Source: Candidatus Neomarinimicrobiota bacterium
Lineage (GTDB): Bacteria > Fidelibacterota > JAANXI01
Length of the DNA stretch: 64,000 nt
Assembly (NCBI GenBank): GCA_021734025.1
Contig: JAIPJS010000014.1
Span: 1 to 64,000 of the forward strand
Direction: 5' to 3'
In this document: positions 24,745 to 33,512 of the stretch, piece by piece
Layout: each line of letters begins with the position of its first letter
Position numbering within the stretch: position 1 is the stretch's first letter
Notes under the pieces: generated by a model
Told to the model about the DNA's origin: nothing
Database searches by the model: none
What the model saw: only the letters and a program-made list of their open reading frames with translations
Position numbers and translations under genes: made by a program

Positions 24745-26549
24745 ACGCCCTCAGAACCATCATTGGGATAACATGCCTGATTTTTTTGGCGACTTCGCCG
24801 ATTTCTGCAGCTGACGATGTTCGCGTTTCGGTATCGGTGGATCAGAACGACATAACCATGAACGAGCAGATTCAGCTGGAAATCGTGCTGGAAAATGCGG
24901 ATCAATTTCCGAATTTTAAACTTTCTCTGGATAAGTTCTCCATTATTTCCGGTCCGGCTAAAAGCAGCAATTTTCAGTGGATTAACGGTGAATCATTTTC
25001 CTCAAAAAAGATTATCTATACCATCGCACCGCTTGAACAAGGCGATCACCAGATCGGCCCGCTCACCATTAATTATGACGGCCAGACGTATACTACAGAC
25101 CCAATTACAATTCATGTGAGTACCTCTGCGCGGAATCAAGCACAGGGGCAGTCGTCGCAAGACCAACAAAGCAACCAGACGTCATCGAGCGGAGAGCAGG
25201 ATGCAATATTCATCGAGGCCACTGCTGACAAAACCACCGCGTATCCCGGCGAGCAGATCACGGTAACGTATCGGCTCTATACGAGAGTCTCCGTCCGGAA
25301 CTACAGTATCGAAGGCCTGCCTGATGCGGTGGGGTTCTGGAAGGAAGATATCGCTACGCCAAGCAATCCGCGCCTAACGCAGGAGGTTGTGAACGGAGTC
25401 CGCTACAACAAGGCGATCATCAAAAAAGTGGCGTATTTCCCGACCAAGTCCGGTCAACTGACTATCGAACCCATGCCGGTAACTGTGGAAATCCAGACGA
25501 GCCGAAGCCGGAGCGCATTCGACAATTTCTTCCGATCGCCCTTCGGACGCAGTGCCACGAAACGGCTGGTCGGGAATGCACTCACCATTGATGTACAGCC
25601 GCTGCCGGGGGAGGGAAAACCGGCGTCCTTCACCGGAGCCGTCGGGGAGTTTCGCCTGACGTCATCGCTGGATACCAACGTTGTGAAAGTGGATGAGGCA
25701 GTCGGACTAAATGTGACGGTTTCCGGCGTTGGAAACATTCCAACCATTACAGTACCGTCGCTTGAGGTACCGGAAGGCCTGGATATGTTTGACCCGGAAG
25801 TGGAAAAGTCTAATCGGGTGGAAAGCGAGAAACTCCGGGGCGAAGTTGCATATCAGTATGTCTTTATTCCCAGGCGAGAGGGAGAAATTTCACTTCCAAG
25901 TGTTCAGTTTAGCTATTTCAATCCAAAAACAAAAAGATATACAACCCTGCAGAGTGGCGCAAAAACTGTCCGGGTGGTGCCGCTGGATCAACCGCAACGG
26001 GTAACTGGTACTGGGTATTCCCGGGAGGAAGTAAAATTATTGAATATGGATATCCGGTATCTGAAACCGAATTCGGGACAGTTCAGACAGGCTGATTCAT
26101 CGTACTATTCAACCTGGAAATATTATGGTTTATTGATCCTTTCGATATTCATTATTGGCGGGAGTGTGGGATACCGCTACTGGTACGAAGAGTGGGGGCA
26201 GGATACCGCGTATCTGCGCCGGAAGAATGCCATGAAACATGCACAGGAACATATTAAGCAGGCTCAGTCGAATAAGGGCGACCCGGAATATTTCAGCCAG
26301 CTGGCCAAGTCGGTACTCGGATTCATCGGAGATAAAAATAATATTGCCGAGAATGCATTGAATACTGAGGATGTGAAAGCCGTCCTCCAGCAGAATCAGG
26401 TGCCCGCCGGCACAATTCAGCAAGTGGAAGCCTTTCTCAACCAATGCGATGCAGGTCGGTTTGCCCCGGCAAAGGCCGGGAACGCCGAAGAAGATTCAAT
26501 GGCCGACCAGGCAAAATCACTAGTGAAGACACTGAACGGGTATTTATAA
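24741..26549 (+). CDS. batD: BatD: large membrane-anchored periplasmic protein
   Basis: 602 residues from the GTG at 24741 that overlaps the batC stop; a TTG one codon upstream is an alternative. A signal peptide ends near SPISAADD. The oxygen-tolerance (BatD) region with immunoglobulin-like beta domains fills residues 25-420, including YPGEQITVTYRLYTR and TITVPSLEVPEGLDMFDPE. A single membrane helix near 460-480 is followed by a helical cytoplasmic tail. A Ser/Gln-rich linker lies at about 130-155. Confidence 0.9.
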   Translation: MNALRTIIGITCLIFLATSPISAADDVRVSVSVDQNDITMNEQIQLEIVLENADQFPNFKLSLDKFSIISGPAKSSNFQWINGESFSSKKIIYTIAPLEQGDHQIGPLTINYDGQTYTTDPITIHVSTSARNQAQGQSSQDQQSNQTSSSGEQDAIFIEATADKTTAYPGEQITVTYRLYTRVSVRNYSIEGLPDAVGFWKEDIATPSNPRLTQEVVNGVRYNKAIIKKVAYFPTKSGQLTIEPMPVTVEIQTSRSRSAFDNFFRSPFGRSATKRLVGNALTIDVQPLPGEGKPASFTGAVGEFRLTSSLDTNVVKVDEAVGLNVTVSGVGNIPTITVPSLEVPEGLDMFDPEVEKSNRVESEKLRGEVAYQYVFIPRREGEISLPSVQFSYFNPKTKRYTTLQSGAKTVRVVPLDQPQRVTGTGYSREEVKLLNMDIRYLKPNSGQFRQADSSYYSTWKYYGLLILSIFIIGGSVGYRYWYEEWGQDTAYLRRKNAMKHAQEHIKQAQSNKGDPEYFSQLAKSVLGFIGDKNNIAENALNTEDVKAVLQQNQVPAGTIQQVEAFLNQCDAGRFAPAKAGNAEEDSMADQAKSLVKTLNGYL

Positions 26550-26550
26550 G

Positions 26551-27309
26551 GTGAGGCAAGCGTTTTACATCATTGGATTAGTACTGCTGCCGTTATGTGG
26601 CATGACACAGGAACATCCCGACAGCCTGTTTGTCCGGGGCGTGGAATTGTATGATACCGGGAAATACGGCGAGGCAATCGACGCTTACGAGCAGGTATTG
26701 CGACAAGATATGGAGTCGGCTGCGTTGCATTATAATCTGGGGAACGCCTACTTTCGTGATGGCGAACTGGGTGAAGCCATTCTGCATTACGAAAAGGCAA
26801 AAAAACTGCATCCCAGAGATGCGGATATCCAGTACAATCTGAAGATCGCCAAAGCCCGGATTCAGGATCGGATTGAACCTCCGGGCAATTCATTCTTTAT
26901 GCGGATATTTAACGGGATTAAATACTGGATGAGCCTGAATGAACTAGGCTGGCTTACCGGGGTTCTGCTTTTCACCGGTAGCTTGATATTTGCGGGTTGG
27001 TGGATAATACAAATCCCCCGGCTTCAACGAATTTTAACCGGATTAATGGCAGTCTGGACTATGCTCTTGTTGCTGGTAGTACCATTGTTAATTTCCAGAA
27101 CACTGGAGGCAAAACAGGAACAGTACGGCATTATTGTGCAGGAGACGGTGAATGCCCACTCTGCTCCCCAACAACTGAGTACCGAGGTCTTTGTGTTACA
27201 TGAAGGGAGTCGGGTCGAAGTCGAAGACAGGCAAAATCAATGGTACAAGATTCGGCTGCTCGATGGGAAAGAGGGCTGGATCCAGGCAAATGCTGTTGGA
27301 ATTATTTAA
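26551..27309 (+). CDS. batE: BatE-like TPR protein with C-terminal SH3 domain
   Basis: 252 residues. Signal peptide, two TPR units (about 25-105; LHYNLGNAYFRDGELGEAIL), two membrane helices (about 130-190), then a bacterial SH3 domain (about 195-250; VNAHSAPQQLSTEVFVLHEG, WYKIRLLDGKEGWIQANAV). This is the usual BatE architecture. GTG start 1 nt after the batD stop; last gene of the bat run. Confidence 0.88.
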   Translation: MRQAFYIIGLVLLPLCGMTQEHPDSLFVRGVELYDTGKYGEAIDAYEQVLRQDMESAALHYNLGNAYFRDGELGEAILHYEKAKKLHPRDADIQYNLKIAKARIQDRIEPPGNSFFMRIFNGIKYWMSLNELGWLTGVLLFTGSLIFAGWWIIQIPRLQRILTGLMAVWTMLLLLVVPLLISRTLEAKQEQYGIIVQETVNAHSAPQQLSTEVFVLHEGSRVEVEDRQNQWYKIRLLDGKEGWIQANAVGII

Positions 27310-27333
27310 ATCTATGGAGTATGTTATCCTCTT

Positions 27334-27837
27334 ATGAAAACACGTATTATTTCAACAATCGCAGTTTTCGGATTATTCCTATTGACTGCTACGGCGGTAA
27401 CAGCCCAGAGTGAATCCGGCAATCAATATGATGAGTCTTTCGACCCGCTGAAACTTAATGAACCGAGCGATACATTTTTTCAGGAAGAATCGCGTCAGGA
27501 GAGTTTGCGGCAGATGCAGGAAGAGAGGTTACCGCTTCCATCACAGGAGGAACAACATGCCGAGCAAAGTGGTGGGTACCGGGTTCAGCTGGTGGCAACG
27601 CCAAATTACCAAGAAGCTGACAGTCTGCTATCTGATGTCCGGGATCAGTTTGAGGCGCAAGCGAAAGCGTACCTGATTTACGACTCACCCAATTATAAAG
27701 TCCGGGTGGGGAATTGTCAGTCCCGAAACGAGGCGGAAGCGCTCCTCCAGGTTGCCAAGCAGATGGGATTCCGATATGCCTGGATTGTCCGAAGTACTAT
27801 CTATCCCGACGAAAAGATCTGGAACGCTTCGCGGTAA
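27334..27837 (+). CDS. SPOR-domain exported protein
   Basis: 167 residues. A signal peptide ends near AVTAQS, an acidic linker follows, and the C-terminal part (about 80-150; GYRVQLVATPNYQEADSLLS, YKVRVGNCQSRNEAEALL) fits a SPOR domain, which binds glycan strands stripped of stem peptides at division septa. It lies 24 nt after batE and ahead of a strong terminator, so it may be the last gene of the bat transcript. Confidence 0.8.
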   Translation: MKTRIISTIAVFGLFLLTATAVTAQSESGNQYDESFDPLKLNEPSDTFFQEESRQESLRQMQEERLPLPSQEEQHAEQSGGYRVQLVATPNYQEADSLLSDVRDQFEAQAKAYLIYDSPNYKVRVGNCQSRNEAEALLQVAKQMGFRYAWIVRSTIYPDEKIWNASR

Positions 27838-27870
27838 GTCTTTTTTCTTTGGAAAAATAGACCTTACCCC

Positions 27871-27909
27871 AGCCCCTCTCTTCAACTGAAGAGAGGGGCT
27901 TTAATTTTT
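27871..27909 (+). terminator. Strong intrinsic terminator after the bat operon
   Basis: A perfect 13-bp stem, AGCCCCTCTCTTC (27871-27883) with GAAGAGAGGGGCT (27888-27900), loop AACT, followed by TTAATTTTT. It ends the batA-E/SPOR transcript. Confidence 0.9.
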
Positions 27910-27943
27910 AATCAAAGAATTCCCCGAGGTCTCTGCCTCGGGG
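27906..27943. repeat. Interspersed repeat copy 1 with CCCCGAGG hairpin
   Basis: Positions 27906-27934 are identical over 29 nt to 50028-50056, in both cases directly behind a gene. Here the copy continues into a perfect 8-bp hairpin, CCCCGAGG (27922-27929) with CCTCGGGG (27936-27943). It is probably a REP-like or terminator-associated intergenic element. Confidence 0.7.
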
Positions 27944-28150
27944 TAGTTCATTATTTGTATAAAATTCTCCCGTTTAAATCCGGCTTTACCGGAACTTTAA
28001 GCGGAAGTAGAGGATGGGTTCAGGCTTGAACTCACACCCCCCTAAAACATACCCGGTTTCCCAATCATAAGTTGATTGCATCTTCAGGGCATTGTACCTT
28101 AAAGGTCTTTTTGAAAAACGTGGTTTAATTAACAAACGAAAGGAGTATTT
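27944..28150. other. Leader region of the ATP sulfurylase gene
   Basis: The 313 bp gap 27838-28150 holds the terminator and repeat, then about 200 bp of leader. A small TCCGG-CTTTA-CCGGA hairpin lies near 27977-27991. TTGATT (28072-28077) and TACCTT (28095-28100), 17 nt apart, are a weak promoter candidate. No riboswitch class is recognisable. Confidence 0.4.
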
Positions 28151-29314
28151 GTGAGCGTACAAACAATTGCCCCCCACGGTGGAACCCTGGTCAACCGGGT
28201 AATGCCAGCCGGTGAGGCCGATAACGAAAGGGAGCGGGCAAAATCGCTACCGCAGATCCTGTTGGATGCCAGAGAAATGGCGGATCTGGACATGATTTCC
28301 ATCGGTGCCATGAGTCCTTTGACCGGTTTTATGGATCAGGAGGATTACGAAAGTGTTGTGGAGTCTATGCGGCTGAAGTCTGGCGACGTCTGGTCGCTGC
28401 CGATTACACTTTCGGTGACCGAAGAGAAGAAAGAGGAACTTGGCGGGGAATCGGAGGCCGCCTTGGTTGACGAATCGACTGGTGCGACTGTTGGCAGTAT
28501 ATCCATTGAAGATATTTATTCCTACGACAAGGAACGGGAAGCGGCCAACGTGTTCCGGACGACTCACCGGGACCATCCGGGAGTCCAGGCGCTGTATGAT
28601 CAGGGTGATTTTCTGGTCGGCGGTGACATTACACTGTTCGAAAAAATCGACCATGAGACGTTTCAGCATCATCGTCATACTCCTGCCGAATTACGGGAAC
28701 TGTTCACCGAACGCGGGTGGAATTCCGTCGTAGCCTTTCAAACCCGAAATCCTATCCACCGTGCTCACGAATACCTCCAGAAATGTGCATTGGAATTGGT
28801 GGATGGATTGCTGGTGCATCCACTGGTTGGTGAAACCAAGAGCGACGATGTTCCGGCGAGTGTCCGGATGGAGTGTTACGAAACGATCCTGGGGGAATAT
28901 TATCCACAAGATCGCTCCCAGATCAGCGTGTTTCCGGCGGCTATGCGTTATGCCGGCCCCAGGGAAGCCATCTTCCATGCGCTGGTACGGAAGAATTACG
29001 GCTGCACTCATTTTATCGTCGGCAGAGATCACGCCGGTGTCGGCGACTATTACGGAACCTACGACGCCCAACTCATCTTTGGTGAGTTTGAGCCGTCCGA
29101 AATCGGGATTACACCGATGTTCTTCGAACATGCCTTCTACTGCAGAAAGTGCCAGCAGATGGCCTCTGACAAGACATGTCCACATTCGGGAAAAGATCGG
29201 GTGTTTCTCAGCGGGACAAAAGTCCGCGAAAAACTGAGCAACGGCGAAGACCTGCCGGAGGAGTTTACCCGGCCGGAAGTCGCTGAAATACTGAAGAAAG
29301 CGTATACATCTTAA
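28151..29314 (+). CDS. sat: Sulfate adenylyltransferase (ATP sulfurylase)
   Basis: 387 residues, the homo-oligomeric Sat type without an APS kinase domain. Active-site motifs are [12 protein letters not shown] (197-208) and GRDHAGVG (291-298). A Cys331-x2-Cys334-x8-Cys343-Pro-His cluster resembles the zinc site of thermophile and dissimilatory-type Sat. It converts sulfate and ATP to APS and pyrophosphate, or runs in reverse in sulfur oxidisers. No APS reductase, APS kinase or sulfite reductase is in the window, so direction and pathway are open. GTG start with AAAGGAG upstream. Confidence 0.94.
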   Translation: MSVQTIAPHGGTLVNRVMPAGEADNERERAKSLPQILLDAREMADLDMISIGAMSPLTGFMDQEDYESVVESMRLKSGDVWSLPITLSVTEEKKEELGGESEAALVDESTGATVGSISIEDIYSYDKEREAANVFRTTHRDHPGVQALYDQGDFLVGGDITLFEKIDHETFQHHRHTPAELRELFTERGWNSVVAFQTRNPIHRAHEYLQKCALELVDGLLVHPLVGETKSDDVPASVRMECYETILGEYYPQDRSQISVFPAAMRYAGPREAIFHALVRKNYGCTHFIVGRDHAGVGDYYGTYDAQLIFGEFEPSEIGITPMFFEHAFYCRKCQQMASDKTCPHSGKDRVFLSGTKVREKLSNGEDLPEEFTRPEVAEILKKAYTS

Positions 29315-29325
29315 CGGATATGGGA

Positions 29326-29371
29326 ATTAGCGCTGGCAGACCATAGTCGAATGCCAGCGCTAATCTATGGT
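29326..29371. terminator. Interlocked inverted repeats between convergent sat and CotH genes
   Basis: Stem 1 is a perfect 13-bp repeat, ATTAGCGCTGGCA (29326-29338) with TGCCAGCGCTAAT (29352-29364). Its loop contains ACCATAG (29340-29346), complementary to CTATGGT (29365-29371) directly after stem 1. The two pairings interlock, so they probably form alternatively. Placed between convergent genes it may terminate transcripts from both sides, although no T-tract adjoins. Confidence 0.6.
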
Positions 29372-29410
29372 GGCTTCCCAGTCTATGAGATATTCCCGGG
29401 GATAACTTGA

Positions 29411-32400
29411 TTATTTCAGTATAATCATCTTTTTCATCTGGGATAAATGTCCGGATGTTAGTTTGTAAAAATAGATACCACTGGCTAATCTGGTTGCATC
29501 AAAAGTTACATGATATTGACCCGGTGACTGAACCTCATCCACCAGGATAGTAATTTCGTTTCCCCGCAAATCGTACACCGTAATATTCACTGCCTTCCTA
29601 TCCTTTAGGTAATACCGGATTCGGGTTTCCGGATTGAACGGGTTCGGGTAATTCTGGTAGAGCGTGAACTGTGAGGGCTCAGTAGGTGTAGGACCATTGA
29701 TTCCTGTGCTGACTTCATCATCTGTTCCCGGAGAGCCGTGAATGGATGCAGAGGCCCGCCATCTCCGGGGATCGTTTTGATCACCAACAGGATCCCGTGT
29801 GTACGAGACGAGGGAATGCCCAGCTCCATCAGGAGTCACCGGCCAGGGATCGCTGTCATCGTATCGAATATTGATGAGGGTATCTCCCTCTGCATCCACC
29901 ATCACAATTCTCTCACCTGAATTATCTATCGCACCAGTAAATTTATCGTGTGGAGAGACCCCGTAACGTTGATTGAAGTGCGGGGGCGCCGAAGCGAGCA
30001 CAAGGAATTCGCCGGGAGGGATTACGGATTCCCCGGAAAACGTATAAGAGACGCCTTCAATAAATCTGTTACCGGCTAAACTGAGGGAGGTGGTATCGGT
30101 GTTTTTCAGTTCGAGGAATTCGAAATATTTGTCATCTATGGTGTCCTGCTGAAGTGGGTGATAGTGGATTTCTGTAATTTTCAGTTTTTTTTGATCACCC
30201 GGGAGGACGAGTACCCGTTGTGTCAGTGCACTCCATTCATTTCTATAGTAGAGCCTGGCCTTAACCGGGGTAGTGTGATACAATTTGATCGGCGTTGAGT
30301 ATTCTATGGCGGTAGAGGCGATTCCATCACCGGCTGCCGGGTCAGTGCCATCCAGCGTATAGTACATTGTTCCATTGGGTGATGACAGTGATAACGTATC
30401 ACCAGCGTGGATTTTATTTCCGGAAATCTGGCGTCCGTTAATCAAGAGAACGGGAGCATCGAAGGCAGGGAACAGGTTCGCATCCCGAAGCTGGTCAATA
30501 AAAATGTCACCACGCTCCGGGAAGTAATCCTCTGTCAGTCGGGCCAATTCTCTGTTCCAATACACTTTGGTATAGAGCTCGAACGGGCTGTTTGCCCAGC
30601 GATGGACATCCCTGCGATAATCGCCCCATCGTGCTGATTCGGCAATAATCGCTATCTCGATTTCGTTAGCTCTGTCCTGGAGCCTTTGGGAGACGGCTTC
30701 GTTGGTTAATGCTCCGTCACTATATAAATGTTCCTGCACCCGGTCGGCAAATAATCGAAGAAATATCTCACTGTCGGTAAGATCCTGAAAAATGCCGCTG
30801 GGTCTGTCATGGTTGTCCTCACTCAGGATATTCGTATTCACGTTTTCGAATATGCGTTCAGAATCCCAGCTGAAAAATTTAAATCCGGCACCGGGATTCA
30901 CCCGGTTTCTCGCTGCGATCCAGTTGTGATGGTCCCAATCCACATTTCCAGCGTAAAAATGGATAATCATATAGTCGATAAAATTTTCGATATCCAGATA
31001 AGATTCGTACTCAGGATTATCTGTACCATCCGCATTTTTTCCCAGTATCCGATAATAATTTGCATCATCGGATACGTCTTTCCCGGCCAAAGCGATAAGT
31101 TCGTCCCAGGCATCTTTCCGTCCCTCGGCGACCTCGCCGTAATCTTTAATGAGATCATACTCTACTTCGTCCCCACCGAGATACTCTTCTGCAAATTCCT
31201 CGTCCACCCGTTCTGTAGCATTATAAACTCCCCAATAGATCCCATTGAGGTAGAGATGTACAAATCTTCCGTGGGCAGCTGGATGTCCCATATCCAATTG
31301 AGTATCCTTTGCCCAGGGATCCCGAAGCAGCGTACCGCGTTCCCTTTCGTTCGTGTTCCAATGAAGCCAGGAATTGCCGAACGTACCACGGAGCACCACT
31401 TGGTTCAGAGAGGTTTCCGCCTCCTCACCGAATAGCGGATAGTTGAGTTTTGTTTTCCCGTATTCGTCCTTAAACGGCAGCCGAAACGAATGCTTGGGAC
31501 TCTTCTCGGGACGACGGCTGTGCCCGCCATGGATTTTGATTCCGCAATCTTCTTGGAAATCCAGGCCGTCCTGGCTATTGAAGAATTCCACAGAGGCCGG
31601 ACGTTCCCAGTCCGTCCCTAACGGCGCGCCGGGAGCCGCTGTATAAATGTAGATACCACCGGTATCAGGATCCGTACTATGCGAGAAGAGGTAATTTTTG
31701 TTAGTAACGATGGAAAGGGTCGGAATCGAAAGCAAGGCCTCGTTCATCTGCCCGGAATACCCCGGATTATGCACTACTTCCGGGTCCATTCCGTAATCTG
31801 CGGTCGCCTCCCCGTCTATATCGATGTAACTCCCCCATTTTTCAGGATACCCTTTAGGGGCATTCGGCTGTGTAAGCACATCATCAGGGAACAGATACGT
31901 GGCGGTAGTCACCGCACTTGAGAACTCACCATCCACCGCAACTGCCCTGAGCACCGTAGTCGTCTGAATATTGATAGGGCCGGAGTAGATATTGCTGTTT
32001 CCGGCAGATGGTGAACGACCGTCCGTGGTATAATAAATTTGGACGCTTTCGTTTGCGGAAGTGATTTCAACTTCAATGAGGGCATCATAAATTCCATGCT
32101 TGCGACTGAACACCGGTGGAGTAACGTTTAGATCGCCAGTAATAATATTTTTTGCTCCCGGCGTCGGGGTGGTCGATAAAGCGTAATTACCATCGTTGTA
32201 ACAATATGCCACATCCGGCGGGAGCTTCGGAAATGTGGTGAAACTGGTCACAACGGTACCGTCTGCATCATACAGAGCCAGGTATTCACCATCGGCATCA
32301 ATTTTAAAATTGGTATGGAGAGGAAAAACCAGATCCCGAAAATTTTTCCCGGACGCATAGACCACCATGTATTCCCCGGCGCTGAGTTGGGCAGGGGGAA

Positions 32401-32635
32401 AAGTCCACAGCGTAGAATCTGCTTCGTCATCAGTCAGAGACCATCCTGATAAATCGACGGGCTCCGATGTGGGATTATAGATTTCCAGCCAGTCCGAATA
32501 ATCGCCATCTGCATCGGCGAGAGTAGCGGAATTTGACGCGACGAATTCGTTGATCCGGATTGATTGCTGGCCCGTAATTTCACTCGCATAAACCATCAGA
32601 GCTAACATGAAAATGTATTGTATGAGATTCCGCAA
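29411..32635 (-). CDS. Secreted CotH-kinase/lamin-tail-domain protein with C-terminal sorting domain
   Basis: 1074 residues. Signal peptide (1-22), a lamin-tail domain (about 25-135; INEFVASNSATLADADGDYS, DWLEIYNPTSEPVDLSGWSL), a chitobiase/beta-hexosaminidase C-terminal-like segment (about 170-245), the CotH domain (about 300-640; CGIKIHGGHSRRPEKSPKHS, LYLNGIYWGVYNATERVDEE), a second hexosaminidase-type segment (about 735-800), a second lamin-tail domain (about 815-960) and a type IX-like sorting domain (about 985-1074) with LYQNYPNPFNPETRIRYYL and a closing LSQMKKMIILK. The usual WDLD-type CotH motif reads WDSE here. Surface-located or released; substrate unknown. It is the only long minus-strand gene apart from the rqcH-like one. 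Confidence 0.88.
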   Translation of the reverse strand: MRNLIQYIFMLALMVYASEITGQQSIRINEFVASNSATLADADGDYSDWLEIYNPTSEPVDLSGWSLTDDEADSTLWTFPPAQLSAGEYMVVYASGKNFRDLVFPLHTNFKIDADGEYLALYDADGTVVTSFTTFPKLPPDVAYCYNDGNYALSTTPTPGAKNIITGDLNVTPPVFSRKHGIYDALIEVEITSANESVQIYYTTDGRSPSAGNSNIYSGPINIQTTTVLRAVAVDGEFSSAVTTATYLFPDDVLTQPNAPKGYPEKWGSYIDIDGEATADYGMDPEVVHNPGYSGQMNEALLSIPTLSIVTNKNYLFSHSTDPDTGGIYIYTAAPGAPLGTDWERPASVEFFNSQDGLDFQEDCGIKIHGGHSRRPEKSPKHSFRLPFKDEYGKTKLNYPLFGEEAETSLNQVVLRGTFGNSWLHWNTNERERGTLLRDPWAKDTQLDMGHPAAHGRFVHLYLNGIYWGVYNATERVDEEFAEEYLGGDEVEYDLIKDYGEVAEGRKDAWDELIALAGKDVSDDANYYRILGKNADGTDNPEYESYLDIENFIDYMIIHFYAGNVDWDHHNWIAARNRVNPGAGFKFFSWDSERIFENVNTNILSEDNHDRPSGIFQDLTDSEIFLRLFADRVQEHLYSDGALTNEAVSQRLQDRANEIEIAIIAESARWGDYRRDVHRWANSPFELYTKVYWNRELARLTEDYFPERGDIFIDQLRDANLFPAFDAPVLLINGRQISGNKIHAGDTLSLSSPNGTMYYTLDGTDPAAGDGIASTAIEYSTPIKLYHTTPVKARLYYRNEWSALTQRVLVLPGDQKKLKITEIHYHPLQQDTIDDKYFEFLELKNTDTTSLSLAGNRFIEGVSYTFSGESVIPPGEFLVLASAPPHFNQRYGVSPHDKFTGAIDNSGERIVMVDAEGDTLINIRYDDSDPWPVTPDGAGHSLVSYTRDPVGDQNDPRRWRASASIHGSPGTDDEVSTGINGPTPTEPSQFTLYQNYPNPFNPETRIRYYLKDRKAVNITVYDLRGNEITILVDEVQSPGQYHVTFDATRLASGIYFYKLTSGHLSQMKKMIILK

Positions 32636-33062
32636 CTTTCGCTGAATGGGAATTCCTCTCAGATGATTATGCTATCCGGAATGGTTGACTGATTCGAAAC
32701 CGTGGCAGGATTCAACACTATAATTGACCAGACACCAGACAAGATTAACGGGTTTAAAATTCTCTGGATATTTCACAATGGTGACAGTTGTTCCCCTGTT
32801 AGAAGGCAAAAGAATAATCAGTGTAGAAAGTCTGCCATATGATTCCCGGAATCAAGGGATTAATAGACCTCTCCTGTGCAAAAAATACTGTTTCGGCAAA
32901 GTATTTGTCACATCCGCTTGGCTTCTCATGCAAGTGAAATTAAATTATTTGTCTGACGAGTATTCTTAAATCCGATTTTCTATTAAGCGAGGTGGCATAT
33001 AGAGCACTTCATAAAGAAACTTGGTCTCAGCGCTTTAATTACTCCAATGAAAGGAACAAACC
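32636..33062. other. Divergent intergenic region, CotH gene and YedF-like gene
   Basis: 427 bp with no credible gene; an 81-codon plus-strand frame at 32724-32969 has no ribosome binding site or recognisable composition. It contains the tandem pair ACCAGAC twice near 32728-32741 and a palindrome GATTCC-C-GGAATC at 32841-32853. Promoters for both flanking genes must lie here. Confidence 0.4.
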
Positions 33063-33416
33063 ATGGAACTCCCGCAAAGTGACTCCACTCTGATTATGAT
33101 TACGAATGAGGGCATGGGCACCGGTGACGCCGAACTTCGCTATATCTTGATCAATACCTATCTCTCCTTATTGAATGACAACGATGTGCTCCCCGGGGCG
33201 ATCTGTTTTTATGCGGATGGCGTGAAGCTGGTCACGGAAGGTTCGCCAGTCCTGGATGTTCTGAAATCCCTGGAACAGAAAGGGGTGGATTTAGTACTTT
33301 GCAACACCTGCCTGAAATATCATGGACTACTTGATAAAATCGGTGTCGGGATCATTGGGGGGATGCCAGACATTATCACTGCCCAATGGAAGGCGGAGAA
33401 GGTGATTACACTTTGA
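33063..33416 (+). CDS. DsrE-family protein resembling the C-terminal domain of YedF (selenium metabolism)
   Basis: 117 residues. The body matches the C-terminal domain of YedF: MITNEGMGTGDAELRYILIN, GAICFYADGVKLVTEGSPVL, SLEQKGVDLVLCNTCLKYHG, and a closing KAEKVITL. Full-length YedF has a TusA-like domain in front (about 200 residues in total), which is missing here. The family is linked to selenium use across genomes. The CNTC pair may be functional. AAAGGA precedes the ATG. Other DsrE proteins are an alternative, but the ADGVKLVTEGSPVL text favours YedF. Confidence 0.75.
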   Translation: MELPQSDSTLIMITNEGMGTGDAELRYILINTYLSLLNDNDVLPGAICFYADGVKLVTEGSPVLDVLKSLEQKGVDLVLCNTCLKYHGLLDKIGVGIIGGMPDIITAQWKAEKVITL

Positions 33417-33512
33417 TAGGCAGGTGGTCCCTTTACTGTCCCAATAATTAGAGTTACAGACTATTTATTTATGAGCTGAAAGTGCTACTTTAACCACAAA
33501 TGCCCATTTGAC

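Noticed and set aside
27944-28150. Riboswitch (SAM or similar) in the sat leader
   Set aside because: Only small hairpins are visible; no conserved core of a known sulfur-related riboswitch could be recognised.
32724-32969. 81-codon ORF between the CotH gene and the YedF-like gene
   Set aside because: No ribosome binding site; lies in a promoter-like divergent spacer; product has no recognisable features.
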